Positions 12,506 through 22,634 of a stretch of DNA of 64,000 nt are shown piece after piece. How positions within the stretch are numbered: the first letter of the stretch is position 1; every line of letters starts with the position of its first letter. The stretch covers positions 30,794,474 to 30,858,473 of the forward strand of contig NC_084487.1 of NCBI RefSeq assembly GCF_030035675.1. The letters are read 5' to 3'. Position numbers and translations under genes: made by a program. This DNA comes from Rhineura floridana (Eukaryota; Chordata; Lepidosauria; Squamata; Rhineuridae). The notes under the pieces were generated by a model. It ran no database searches. It worked only from the letters and a program-made list of their open reading frames with translations, and had not been told where the DNA came from.

Positions 12506-13093
12506 AGGAGACCTCCCCTAAGTCAGGTCTCTCCTCCTCCAAACACCAATCATGTAGAATTGCCACAAAATTTCCCCTCCAACATAACGTTCAAAAATAA
12601 TTTCTGGATTCTTCTGCTGGCAAAACATCTGAGAATTTTGAGTGAAATGAAAAGACTTTCCTTCTATAAGACTAAAGCCCTAGATTTGTCTGAAATCACA
12701 TTGTTTTCCTATCAAGCCTCCGACTTCCTGAGATGCTGAGAAAATGGTTGAAATGAAAGTGTGTGAGACCCAGTCAGTCAGTCTCCAGCACAGGAGACTG
12801 AAACAAAGATATGGAAGCCGCCTGTGATCCTTCAGGGCCCTGACAGCCCATCCCCAAAGGGCCATTAAGTGCTGTCTGTCGTCTGCTTTTCAAACTGTGT
12901 TAGCACCTCACAGACCTTTGTTAAGCAAAGCACTTACCAGAAGGCTACAGTTGACATGTTTCGGATCCTATGGCTGGGTAGAGCATAGCCATACAATAAA
13001 ACTTCTGCATTATTTGCTAACACTTTAGTACCCTAATTTGATTTTCAGAGTATACACAACTGCTGAGTGGAAAACAGACTTTACTCACTGCTC

Positions 13094-13095
<2 letters not shown>
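12506..13095. other. No feature seen
   Basis: AT-rich, no repeat or coding signal recognised. Confidence 0.5.
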
Positions 13096-13134
<39 letters not shown>

Positions 13135-13135
13135 A
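13096..13135. repeat. (CA)n microsatellite
   Basis: About 20 CA units with one interruption near the right end. Confidence 0.97.
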
Positions 13136-13278
13136 CGGAGTATATAATGAATATATCTCCACTACACTATTTTTATATTATGACTTGTTCCCACTCCAAC
13201 ACCTAAGGCTATGAGCATCCTTATTGTCTCTGTGCCACTTCTTCAGTTTTGGAGTATTACTTTTGTTCCTTTTGTATT

Positions 13279-13449
13279 ATTATTGTTGTTGTTGTTGTTG
13301 TTTATTTCTACCCCACCTTTTGGCCAAAAGACCCTCAAGGCAGCTTACAAAAAAACACAAATATAAAAATACATCAATGAAAACAATACAATTTACAAAA
13401 GGCAGCAGTTACAACTTCCAATAAAATACATTAACAAATCACAAAGTGA
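13279..13449 (-). mobile_element. Short LINE-type 3' tail inserted as a unit
   Basis: Minus strand reads from TCACTTTGTGATTTGTTAATG through a LINE-like GCTGCCTTGAGGGTCTTTTG block to GGGTAGAAATAAACAACAAC with a short (CAA/TAA) tail. It is flanked by TTTGTATT on both sides (13,271-13,278 and 13,450-13,457), so this 171-bp piece inserted by itself. A near-identical tail forms the 3' end of the DNAJC4 chimera at about 35,054-35,217, with the same 5' edge within a few bases. Confidence 0.75.
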
Positions 13450-13457
13450 TTTGTATT

Positions 13458-14600
13458 GTATGTGTAGCCCATTTCACAATATTGGCACATGCTTTGCAGC
13501 CGTGATTTATCCCTGTTATATGAGAGAATAAATTGCTTCATGCTAGGATCTGTAAATCTGTATTTATTCATGCCACATTCATGCCATCTGTACTATAGGC
13601 CTGGGCAGGTACTCCCCACGCTCAGCACCTCTGAAGTGCAGAATACCAGGCAATTGTCTGGGTTTCACACCCTTAATTCTAGCCTTGGATGGCAGCCTCC
13701 CATCCAGGCAACATAGAGGGCCAGAGCTGATTAGCTTCAGTAGCTGGATAGTACTACATGGACCATCATACCATTGTTGGTGTGGTAGCAGAACTGGGGG
13801 GAGCAGCAAGCCCCAAAGATGTCAGTGAGATGTTGACTTCCACTCCCCCCCTTCCCCAATATTAGTCTGCTGAACCAAACCACATCACAGTTAGAAGCAG
13901 ACCTGATCTGTTAAACCTAGGTCTGAAACAAGATCAGTTCTCCCTAAGGAGATACGATGTTTGAGTGCTAGGAGATGCTCAGGATCTGGGCTGAATTTTG
14001 AAAATATGAGGTAAGCATCTGAAATCAAGCCTAGCCAGAAGTCATCCCATCTGCCTTGGAAGCCATGAAGTATGATTCTTCCTTAGTCTGCATATTCACT
14101 TTTTAAGATTTTTGCATCTTTTGGGCCAGAGCTTACCTTCACATTGATATATGGCTTCATGACCAAGGCCCCATGGGCATAAATCAAGATCAATTCAAGC
14201 TCTCCACCAGTCATTCATTTCCCAGAATAAATCTTGAACCACCTTGTAGACTCCCAAGCCTTGTGTTGATGGGTCAATGCCAAGATTTGATGAGGCAACA
14301 GATCAACAGCTGGCTCAGGCTCTCCCTGATCCCAGAATGCCTTGTTTGGGAGCTTTCTCTCAACTGCTACTGGAGGGATCCCACTGGCAGCATTTCCACA
14401 ATGAGCCATGGAGTGGTGCTATGTCACCTTGCAGGTAGAGGCCAAAGGAGGCTGACAGGGCTTGGCAGAAGGACACCTCCCCCCATCCAAACTGCCACAC
14501 ACACACATACAGAGGGAGAGAGACTGACACATATGGTATTTGGATCACACACTTATAAAACTTTCAATTTAAAAAAGAGCAAAGCACGCACTCTAGCAAT
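13458..14600. other. No gene seen
   Basis: Single-copy-looking sequence up to the CR1. The 225-residue frame that starts at 14,173 becomes CR1 only from about residue 145; the part before it, which crosses a short (CA)n near 14,494-14,508, is chance readthrough. Confidence 0.45.
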
Positions 14601-14604
14601 TTGT

Positions 14605-16288
14605 TATTCACTGGGTCCGGATGCCATCCCCCTGAGAGTTCTCAAAGAACTCCATTGCGAAATTGCTGATCTTCTAAAAAATATATGTAACTTATTCCTC
14701 AGATCTGCCTGCATACCTGAGGACTGGAAAGTGACCAATGTAACACCAATCTTTAAAAAGGGATCCAAGGGGGATCCCAGAAATTACAGGCTCCTTAGCT
14801 TAACGTCTGTCCCAGGAAAACAGGTAGAAAGTATTATTAAGAGAAATTAACCAAGCATATTGAAGAACAAGCCTTGCTGAAGCAGAGCCAGCATGGCTTC
14901 TGCAAGGGAAAGTCCTGTCTCACTAACCTATTATAATTCTTCGAGAGTGTAAACAAGCATATAGATAGAGGTGATCCAGTGGACATAGTGTACTTAGACT
15001 TTCAAAAAGCTTTCGACATGGTATCTCACCAAAGACTACTGAGTAATCTTTGCAGTCATGGAATAAGAGGAGAGGTCCTCTTGTGGATCAGAAATTGGTT
15101 AAGTAGCAGGAAGCAGAGGGTAGGAATAAATGGGCAGTTCTCCCAATGGAGGGCTGTGGAAAGTGGAGTTTCCCAAGAATCAGTATTGGGACCTGTGCTT
15201 TATAACTTGTTCATAACTGATCTAGAGTTAAGGGTGAGCAGTGAGGTGGCCAAGTTTGCTGAAGATACTAAATTGCTCAGGGTTGTTAAAACAAAAAGGG
15301 ATGCAGAACAGCTCCAAAAGGACCTTTCCAAACTGAGTGAATGGGCGGAAAAATGGCAAATGCAATTCAGTGTAAACAAGTGTAAAGTTCTGCATATTGG
15401 AGCAAAAAAATTTAATTTCACATGTATACTCATGGGTTCTGAATTGGCAGTGACTGACCAGGAATGAGACCTTGGGGTCGTAGTGGATACTTGATGAAGA
15501 TGTCAACTCAGTGTGTGGCAGCTGTGAAAAAGGCAAATTCCCTGCTAGGGATCATTAGGAAAGGTATTGAAAGTAAAACTGCTGATATCATAATGCCATT
15601 ATATAAATCTGTGGTGCGGCCACATTTGGAATACTGTGTACAGTTCTGGTCGCCTCATCTCAAAAAGGATATTATAGAGTTGGAAAAGGTTCAGAAGAGG
15701 GCAACCAGAATGATCAAGGGGATGGAGCGATTCCACCATGAAGAAAAGTTGCAGCATTTGGGACTTTTTAGTTTAGAGAAAAGGCGAGTCAGAGGCAACA
15801 TGATAAAAGTGAATAAAATTATGCATGGCATGGAAAAAGAAGACAGAGAAACATTTTTCTCACTATCTCATAACACTAGAACTTGTGGACATTCAATGAA
15901 GCTGAAACTTGAAAGATTCAGAAGAGACAAAAGAAAGTAATTCTTCACACAGCACATAGTTAAACTACAGAATTTGCTCCCACAGCAGGCAGTGATGGCC
16001 TACAACTTATGGCTTTAAAAGAAGATTAGACAAATTAATGGAAGATAAGGCTATCAATGGCTACTAGCCATGATGGCTGTGCTCTGCCACCACAGTCAGA
16101 TGCAGTAAGCTTTTGAAAACTAGTTGCCGGAAGGAGAAGGACAGAAGAGTGCGCTTGTGCTCAGATCCTGCTTGTGGGCTTCCCATGGGCACCTGGTTGG
16201 CCACTGTGAGAACAGGACACTGGACTAGATGGGCCACTGGCCTGATCCAGCAGGCTCTTCTTAGGTTCTTGTGTTCTTTTGTTCTTAT
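14605..16288 (+). mobile_element. CR1 LINE, 5'-truncated, RT to 3' end
   Basis: Three open segments (to 14,850; 14,979-15,467; 15,464-15,940) read as CR1 reverse transcriptase: GPDAIPLRVLKEL, PEDWKVTNVTPIFKKGS, then VYLDFQKAFDMVSHQRLL (motif A), SVLGPVLYNLFITDLE (motif B), FAEDTKLL (motif C, with the second-position Asp of FADD changed to Glu) and RPHLEYCVQFWSPHLKKDI. The frame is broken near 14,848 and around 15,467. The 3' UTR runs through GCTATCAATGGCTACTAGCC to GCCTGATCCAGCAGGCTC and ends in decayed 8-bp TTCTTRTG repeats, the CR1 hallmark. Not functional. Confidence 0.93.
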
Positions 16289-16291
16289 GTC

Positions 16292-16904
16292 TAGGGATGG
16301 GCAGATCTGGCCATTTTGATGTCTCTTGCTTTCCCATTTTTCCAAACCTAAGTCCACTTGTTCACATTTACACATCAGCTGGCAGTGTGAATTTATCACA
16401 CACATGTTTGTATCCAAGTTTGCCAATTAAACACTTTTTGATAAAAGTAGTTTTCAATGTTTTGCACACTTTAGTATATGCATTTTTATGTTCATTACTT
16501 GGATGGAGACTATGGCCAAAGTACCCTGAATATGCTTGATCTCGTCTGATCTCGGAAGCTAAGCAGGGTCAGGCCTGGTTAACATGTGGATGGGAGACTA
16601 CCTGGGAATACCAGGTGCTATAGGCTTAGAGGGAGGCAATGGTAAACCACCTCTGAATACCTCTTACCATGAAAATCCTATGAATAGATTGATAGATAGA
16701 TAGATAGATAGATAGATATAGATAGATCGATAGATTCATAGGGTTGCCATAACAACAACATGGCTGGAGAACACCATTGCAAAATTCAGAGAAGGGCAGA
16801 TTTTGAAGGATGGCTAGGCTTTGGTTCATGCTTTGTTTTGTAAAGTGCAAATTAGATGGATTTACCTTTAAATGCAAACTGAACCAAATTTCTTCCAATC
16901 CCTA
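16292..16904 (-). mobile_element. hAT-type MITE, TAGGGATGG family, split by a 5S-headed SINE
   Basis: Begins TAGGGATGGGCAGATCTGG directly after the CR1 end and finishes CCAATCCCTA. The interior is a diverged reverse copy of the family (TTTCCCATTTTTCCAAAC, GCAAATTAGATGGATTTACC). The 5S-derived SINE at about 16,507-16,757 sits inside it. Flanking octamers are only weakly alike (CTTATGTC, GTTATATT). Confidence 0.7.
16507..16757 (+). mobile_element. 5S-rRNA-headed SINE with Sauria-like tail
   Basis: Positions 16,507-16,627 (121 bp, the normal 5S length) match 5S rRNA end to end: GACTATGGCCAAAGTACCCT, GATCTCGTCTGATCTCGGAA, GCTAAGCAGGGTCAGGCCTG, TGGGAGACTACCTGGGAATA and GGTGCTATAGGCTT. The internal control region (A box, IE, C box) is largely kept. 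It passes into GAGGCAATGGTAAACCACCT and TCTTACCATGAAAATCCTAT, the body and tail of Sauria SINEs. The tail is interrupted by a GATA array (about 16,686-16,735) and resumes TTCATAGGGTTGCCATAA. A working 5S gene is unlikely given about ten substitutions and the fused tail. Confidence 0.88.
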
Positions 16905-17425
16905 GTTATATTCTCTCCTGTTTGATTGGTTTATTCCTATGTGGATTTCAAGAGTGGCAGTCACAAGTTAAGCCTTTTTCTCCCCATATAAGGAAGCTTA
17001 GCCAGTTAGCCAGGGCCACCACAACAGAAGTGGGAGCCCCCAGTCTAGGAGACCTCTGTGGTAATACTGGAGTTTACATTCACAGCCTGTAAAACGGTCT
17101 GCATTCAGCACGTATTGCTAGAAACCTTTCAGTGCCTCGCTCTGGGTTTTGTAATTGATTCTACCACCTCATTAACTAATCCATTTTCAAATTACGTAGG
17201 AACTGGCTTCAAGAGTAAGAGGGCAAAAAAGGGTGAGGGGGTGAGCGTAATGGAAACGTAAATGTTTCTGATGGGATATCATTTTGGTAAAGACCTTAAA
17301 TTCATTAGTATTCTGGGGTCGTCTTGCTTAGAATGTCATGGTTGAGCCATAGGCAGCTGTCAGAGGTGAGCCAGGAACCAGGAGCTGGAGGTGAGCCTGT
17401 GAGTCAGAGCAACAGCGCACACACA

Positions 17426-17473
<48 letters not shown>

Positions 17474-18060
17474 GATCTTAAGGACTGAACTGGTGGGTAT
17501 TGGGGAGACACCTTTTTTGTAGTGTGCAGGTGAACACAAAATGTGGAGATGGAAAAAATGTGCAGGTGTAAAGCTGATGATTTGCAGTTGGAAAACTGGG
17601 GGTGAGTGGAAATAGACACATTAAGCATATGTATTTTATTAAGCATTTAAATAACAGGCAATGTCAGGAATAAAATGAACACAAATTATATAATGCTAGA
17701 ATGTGCTCAGTTTCCATACTTTTAAAATATTGCTCAAACCATATTAAACACCTTCTTCTTTTTGGCCAAACCTCCTCTTCTTCACCTTCATTTTCTTCAA
17801 CATCCTTGTAAATATCGGTAAAATACTCCGTTTCTGTGCCTCTTTGTCACTGAACTAAGGCAGATGAATTGTCTCTATATAGTAGATAAGAGCTACTGGT
17901 TTATAAGAAGAAACTGCCATTCATGCTGGTTGAAAGCAAAGACGAAAGCATGTTAATTCAGCCTTTTTGCTATTTTATTAGTGCGGGGCGTCTGATGTGG
18001 AATTTGTGCATTTGCAAAATCTCATTTTTTAAAAAAAACACACCTGGGAAGAGACACACC
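16905..18060. other. No gene; (CA)n(GA)n at about 17,418-17,470
   Basis: A compound CA then GA dinucleotide array is at 17,418-17,470. The rest is AT-rich without recognised repeats. Confidence 0.55.
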
Positions 18061-18150
18061 TGCAGATACAGGGTTTTCAAGCTGTTTAGGGCCTTATAGG
18101 CCATAACCAGCACCTTGAATCGCGTCCAGTAGCACACAGGCAGTTAGTGT
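18060..18150 (-). mobile_element. L2-clade ORF fragment
   Basis: Minus strand carries the stretch corresponding to FKVLVMAYKALN (read from TTTAGGGCCTTATAGGCCAT) and the nearby ACTGGACGCGATTCAAGGTG block, the same part of the L2 thumb/C-terminal region as at about 59,430-59,500. About 90 bp only. Confidence 0.6.
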
Positions 18151-18186
18151 TTTTTTTTTAGGATCAGTGTGACATATATCTGTATT

Positions 18187-18578
18187 CTGCACTGGCATTA
18201 GCAGCTGTAGTGTAATGGAAAATTCAGAAGTTCAGGGTCCCTTCAGGATAGCCACAGCAACACACACCCTTTTTTGCTCCTGAGTTGAGAATGAGATCCT
18301 TGCTAATACCTTCTCCCACGACAACAGGCATCTTTAGGAACCAATCAGCATGAAAGGGGGGAATGTTAGTCTTCTCAGCGGCTGATTTGCCTCCTTTCAC
18401 TCTGATCAGCTCTAATCAGCAGGAAAGGACAAAAAAGCATGTTAGAAGACTCTTCTCAGTGGCTAACACTTTTCATGCTGATATGTTTGTAGGATGCTGG
18501 AGACATAGGGACTCTGCTCCCAAAAAAGGAAAAGGTCTAAGACACCCTGAGACCCCCCACAACTACACCCCTGAAGAG
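18187..18578 (-). mobile_element. hAT-type element, CAGGGGTGTAG family, copy 2
   Basis: Reverse orientation: starts AGCTGTAGTGTAATGGAAAA and ends CAACTACACCCCTG. It contains AACCAATCAGCATGAAAGG and the GAAGACTCTTCTCAGTGGC block. With copy 3 it forms an inverted pair separated by about 210 bp. Confidence 0.75.
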
Positions 18579-18785
18579 GTCTAAAATATTCTGTCACTTT
18601 AAATTGTCTTATTACAGTACTGACCATCTGATTATTAGGCCATTAAAATAATGAGGAAAATATTTTCAATATTGCGTCATATCAAGGCACTGATTAAAAA
18701 GCAAAAGTCTCACCAATTCTTCAGTTTCTAATTTAATTTTATATATATTCCTCTGGTCCTTACCTCAGTGTCAAGAGCTGCTAGG

Positions 18786-19112
18786 CAGGGGTGTAGTCAT
18801 CCAGGGTCTTGGGGGGGTCTTAGTCCCCCTACATTTTGGGGAGCAGGGTCCAAGCCAATTAGCGTGAAAGGGGAATGTGTTAGTCTTTCAACATCCTTCC
18901 TTGTCCTTTCCTGCTGATTGGAGCCAACCAAAGTGAAAGGAGGTGAGTCAAACACTGAGAAGAGTCTTCTTAGGGCTAACACTCTCCTCTTTCATGCTTA
19001 TTGGTTCCTAGGCATAAACAAGGATCTCATTTTCAACCCGGCAGCAAAAAAAAGGGGAGGAGGGAGCATGAAGGGACCCTGCACTTCTGAATTTGCCACT
19101 ACACTACTGCTT
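18786..19112 (+). mobile_element. hAT-type element, CAGGGGTGTAG family, copy 3
   Basis: CAGGGGTGTAGTCATCCAGG at the left; CCACTACACTACTGC at the right. The interior shares GGGGAGCAGGGTCC and the GAGAAGAGTCTTCTT palindrome with copies 1 and 2. Confidence 0.75.
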
Positions 19113-19127
19113 TTCTTGCACCTGACC

Positions 19128-19700
19128 CGGCAACTAATTAGTGCAGAAAGCTGCAACCAGATTACTGACAGGAGGAAGACCCTGTCAGCATATCACACCT
19201 CTGCTCAGAGATCTGCCCTGGTTGTCAATTTGTTAATGGACCAAGTTCAAGGTGTTACTACTAGTATATAAAGCCCTTGACAGCTTGGGACCAGTTTACT
19301 TGTGGAACCGCCTTACCCCATATGGGCCCACTCAAGCACTTCAATATGTGGAACAGACACTTTTAGGTGCCACATAATACTCATTCCACGCTTGTTATTT
19401 TAGTGTGGCAGCACCTACTCTTTGGAACTCCCTGCCTATTGACATCAGGCAGACTCCCTTGCTGTGTTCCTTTTGGCGCCTGCTTAAAACTTTTCTTGGT
19501 TAAGCAAGCCTGTCCAGATGCATAGTTGCCGATATGTTTTACTTTTTTTTAGTTAGCAGCTGTTTTAATTGTTTTAAATATGTTTTAATTACTTGTTTTA
19601 AACTGTTTTATTGATAATGTTAATGTTTTTTGTAAACCACTTACATGTCTTCACATTCAAGTAGTATATACATTTTGTTAAATAAAAATAAATAAGTGAC
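19128..19700 (+). mobile_element. L2-clade LINE 3' end
   Basis: Sense orientation: a decayed C-terminal ORF (ITDRRKTLSAYHTSAQ.., TKYKALDSLG-like and WNSLPIDIRQTPLLCSF-like stretches), then a T-rich 3' UTR with TGTAAACCACTTACATG and an AATAAAAATAAATAAG tail. Compare 58.4-58.66 kb. Frames are broken; old copy. Confidence 0.85.
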
Positions 19701-19734
19701 AGAATATTTGGTCTTAGAGCTTTGCCACACATTA

Positions 19735-19910
19735 AATTTGCTACATGAAAAGCAACCACTCAGGAGGGGGCAAAGCAGGGCGGGTGAGGTATGTCACATG
19801 AGGAGAAGGGGTGTGGCTGGGGGTGTGGCCTGGAGACAGTCCTGAGGACCAGACAGAGACCTGGAGGGTCACATTTGGCCCCCAGGTCTGGGGTGCCCCA
19901 TCCCTAGTCT
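19735..19910. repeat. Dispersed hAT-like repeat (gtgtggctgggg family)
   Basis: Shares GGGGTGTGGC and GGGCAGAGAG/GGACCAGACA-type blocks with 43,308-43,650 and 26,510-26,800, and ends in the typical TTTGGCCCCCAGGTCTGGGG to CATCCC. Probably a hAT-derived MITE with ends like CAGGGNTGGCCAAC; class is inference. Confidence 0.5.
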
Positions 19911-20099
19911 AAGGAAAATAGAAACACCCTCTCAAAAATTTCAGATAGATTTCACACATATACACACCCTGTAAAACATCAGAAAATCAGCCCTTGTTTT
20001 TATAGGGGGTGAATGTTTTCAGGAAGCTGGTTGTGGTAGGGTGTTATGGCACACAGTGACATGCCTCAATCAAAGATCTTAACCTGGTTTTTACAGCCT

Positions 20100-20283
20100 T
20101 TACATAGGAAGCTGCCTTATACCAAGTCAAACCATGGTCTATGTAGCTCAGTATCGTGTATGCTAACTGGCGGTCACTCTCCAGAATTTCAGACAGGAGT
20201 CTCTCCTTGCCCTACCTTGAGATTTCGGAGACTGAACCTTCGATATAAAAAGCAGGTGCTCTGCCAGTGAACTATGGCCCTTC
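20100..20283 (-). mobile_element. Alanine-tRNA-like SINE
   Basis: Starts ACATAGGAAGCTGCCTTATA and ends with the reverse tRNA-like head (CTCTGCCAGTGAACTATGGC). Diverged. Confidence 0.85.
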
Positions 20284-20296
20284 CCTCATGAATGAG

Positions 20297-20470
20297 TTGA
20301 CTTACTCTGCATCAGACCATCAGTCCATCTAGGTCAGTATTGTCTACACTGACTGGCAGGGGTTCTCTCGAGTTTCGGACAAGGGGTCTTTCTCACCCTT
20401 ACCTGAGGGACAGGGATTGAACCTTCTGCATGCAAAGCAGATGCTCTACCACCAAGCTATATCCCTTCCC
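20297..20470 (-). mobile_element. Alanine-tRNA-like SINE, tandem neighbour
   Basis: A second minus-strand copy begins 14 bp after the previous one (CTCTGCATCAGACCATCAGT) and ends CTCTACCACCAAGCTATATC. It keeps GCATGCAAAGCAGATGCTCT, closer to the tRNA-Ala(UGC) arm than its neighbour. Confidence 0.85.
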
Positions 20471-20474
20471 CATT

Positions 20475-21585
20475 TAATTTAATTCAGTTCCTTCCCTGTT
20501 CCCCAAACATCCTATGGTCCATCCCATTTGTTTGGGGGCTGAAAGGTACAAAGGGAAGTGTGCAAGCACTGTCTGTGCAGGTCAATACCTCCCCCCCCCT
20601 TTTTTGCAAGATTTGAATGAGTGGGAAGGAAATTGGCAGATTGCTGATGCGTGAGAATAATGGAGCTTGTAAAATGAGACAAAACGGAAAATATCTGAAT
20701 AATAATGGGAGAGCCAAGAATGTTTTCATTGTTATTATTAGTTTTGTTAAGGCTCATGTGTGACTGTGCAGAATGGAATTAGACCCTCTAAAATAAGTTC
20801 AGTGCTAGCAATGCATGCCAGGATGCTTGAAAAGTTAAGCTGTTAATTATGCTCGCAGCTGGAAGCAACAATGCAAAGCCACCCCTCCACCATCCTGCTG
20901 ACAGGGCCTCCGATTTCTTTTCCAGGTGGATTAACTGTAAGGATAAGTCTCCATTATGGTGTCCAATCCAATCTTCTGTTCCACCTGCTCAAATGCTCTG
21001 CCAGTCAAAACCACAGAGCTGGAGCCATTTGTTCTGGATGCTCTAACGATATAGGCCACTCCTGTAACTGAATAATGAAAGTGGGTATGTACAAATAATT
21101 TATTTGGCATCTGACAAATTACTGGAACAGAATTTCCTTGCACAGCAGTGTGTGGCTGCTTAAAGACAATCTTTTTTTAAAGAAAAAAAACCACAACTGG
21201 TGTCACATAACAGAAAGGAGAATGGAGAAAACTCATTACATAATCCCCCATGCCAGTGGAAGCAGCTGCAAATAGGCATAATGTATGTCCTTGACAGCTA
21301 TTCAGAAACTTCAGTTCATAACAAGGGTGATTTGTCAAGAGCATATTATGCCATGCACTCTCCATTGCATTCCAAGCTTGGTTGTAGGTGTTATGTGAGC
21401 TTCCTTGTTGTCCCAGGTCAGCTGGGTAGAGAAAAGGTTAAGATGTAACATGGATCTTGGTGGCTTGTAAAACCTTAGGCTTTGCAAGCCTTCCCACCGT
21501 CCTCCTTTCAACCTCAGATGCTGGGATTTTTTGCAGGAGAGTGAGGCCTGCCAATCATATGATGTCATAATTATGTCTTGTGATT
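20475..21585. other. No feature seen
   Basis: No repeat or coding signal recognised; the ORFs here are short and unconvincing. Confidence 0.45.
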
Positions 21586-21589
21586 GACA

Positions 21590-21775
21590 GGTCAGTTGTC
21601 CCAGCCATCCATCCATCCATGGTCGATAAAATGAGTATGCTGGGGGTAAAGAAAGGCCGGGGAAGGAACTGGCAATCCTACCCCATATATACGGTCTGCT
21701 TAGTAAAGTCACCCTAAGAGTCGGAAACGACTTGCACTACAAGTGTGGGGACACCTTTACCTTTACCTTTAAGGG
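21590..21775 (+). mobile_element. SINE 3' part with (ACCTTT)n tail
   Basis: GAAAGGCCGGGGAAGGAACT, CCATATATACGGTCTGCTTA and AAGAGTCGGAAACGACTTGC are followed by CACCTTTACCTTTACCTTTA. I remember this layout from squamate tRNA-derived SINEs with a hexamer tail; no tRNA head is visible, so it is 5'-truncated. Confidence 0.6.
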
Positions 21776-21779
21776 ACAT

Positions 21780-22430
21780 ACATCTTTATCAAATGTGAGA
21801 GGGTGCCAAAAGAAACAAGGGTCTCTCAACACACAGTGAGTAATTTGGTTGCTGTAATTTGGTTACACCTCTAGCTCAGCAGTGTGTTTTCAATTGTTGT
21901 TGGAGTGTTGTTGTTGTTTTGGTTATTCAGCTGATACATTTGGACAAATACAGTTGTGCTATGTTCACTCGATGTGTTCTCAATGATGAGTAATGCCCTT
22001 TGTTTCTTGAATTTTTTATCCTTGATAGCTCAACCATTGCAAATCACTCCCGAGCTTGGAAACTTTTGTTCCTGCAGCCAAGCTGACCTGGATTTTACTT
22101 CAAAAATTGGAAGGGAAACGGACTGCATCTTATTACCAATGCCCAGGAGCCATCTGATCTTTCTTTCTTTTCTTCCTTCTTAAAATTTCCTTTCTCTTGA
22201 GTTCATGATTCTTTCTTGGCAATAAAATAGGAGCCCCGTAGTAAAATTTTATCGTCAGGCTCACGAACTTGTACAAAGCAGTTTGTTTTTCAGACCAGTC
22301 ATTCATTTCTGCAGAGTGAGAGCCATGCACAACCGTAGAAGAGGATCCCCAAACACCCCATATATTTACAAGTTTAGTCCATATGCCAAAATAGACTCAA
22401 GAGCTGTTGTTCTTGAGCAGGAAGGGTGGG
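21780..22430. other. No feature seen
   Basis: Nothing recognised. Confidence 0.5.
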
Positions 22431-22433
22431 GAG

Positions 22434-22628
22434 GAGTCCTAGCTCTGTGGTAAGAGCATCTACTTTGCATGCAGAAGATCACAGGTTTAATCCGTGGCAT
22501 CTCCAGATAGAGCTAGGAATGTCCCCTTTCTGAAGCCCTGGAGAGCTGCTGCCAGTCAGTGTGGATAATACTGAGCTAGATGGACCAGTAGTATGTTTTG
22601 GTATAAAGTGGCTTCCAATATTCCTAGT
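22434..22628 (+). mobile_element. Alanine-tRNA-like SINE
   Basis: CCTAGCTCTGTGGTAAGAGC head with TTTGCATGCAGAAGATC, body CTGGAGAGCTGCTGCCAGTC and tail GAGCTAGATGGACCAGTAG to CAATATTCCT. Full length, moderately diverged. Confidence 0.88.
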
Positions 22629-22634
22629 AGCTCC

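Noticed and set aside
14173-14600. Apparent N-terminal extension of the CR1 frame
   Set aside because: Sequence before about 14,605 has no LINE similarity and crosses a CA run; readthrough by chance.
16507-16627. A working 5S rRNA gene
   Set aside because: About ten substitutions against vertebrate 5S and a fused SINE tail instead of a T-run terminator.
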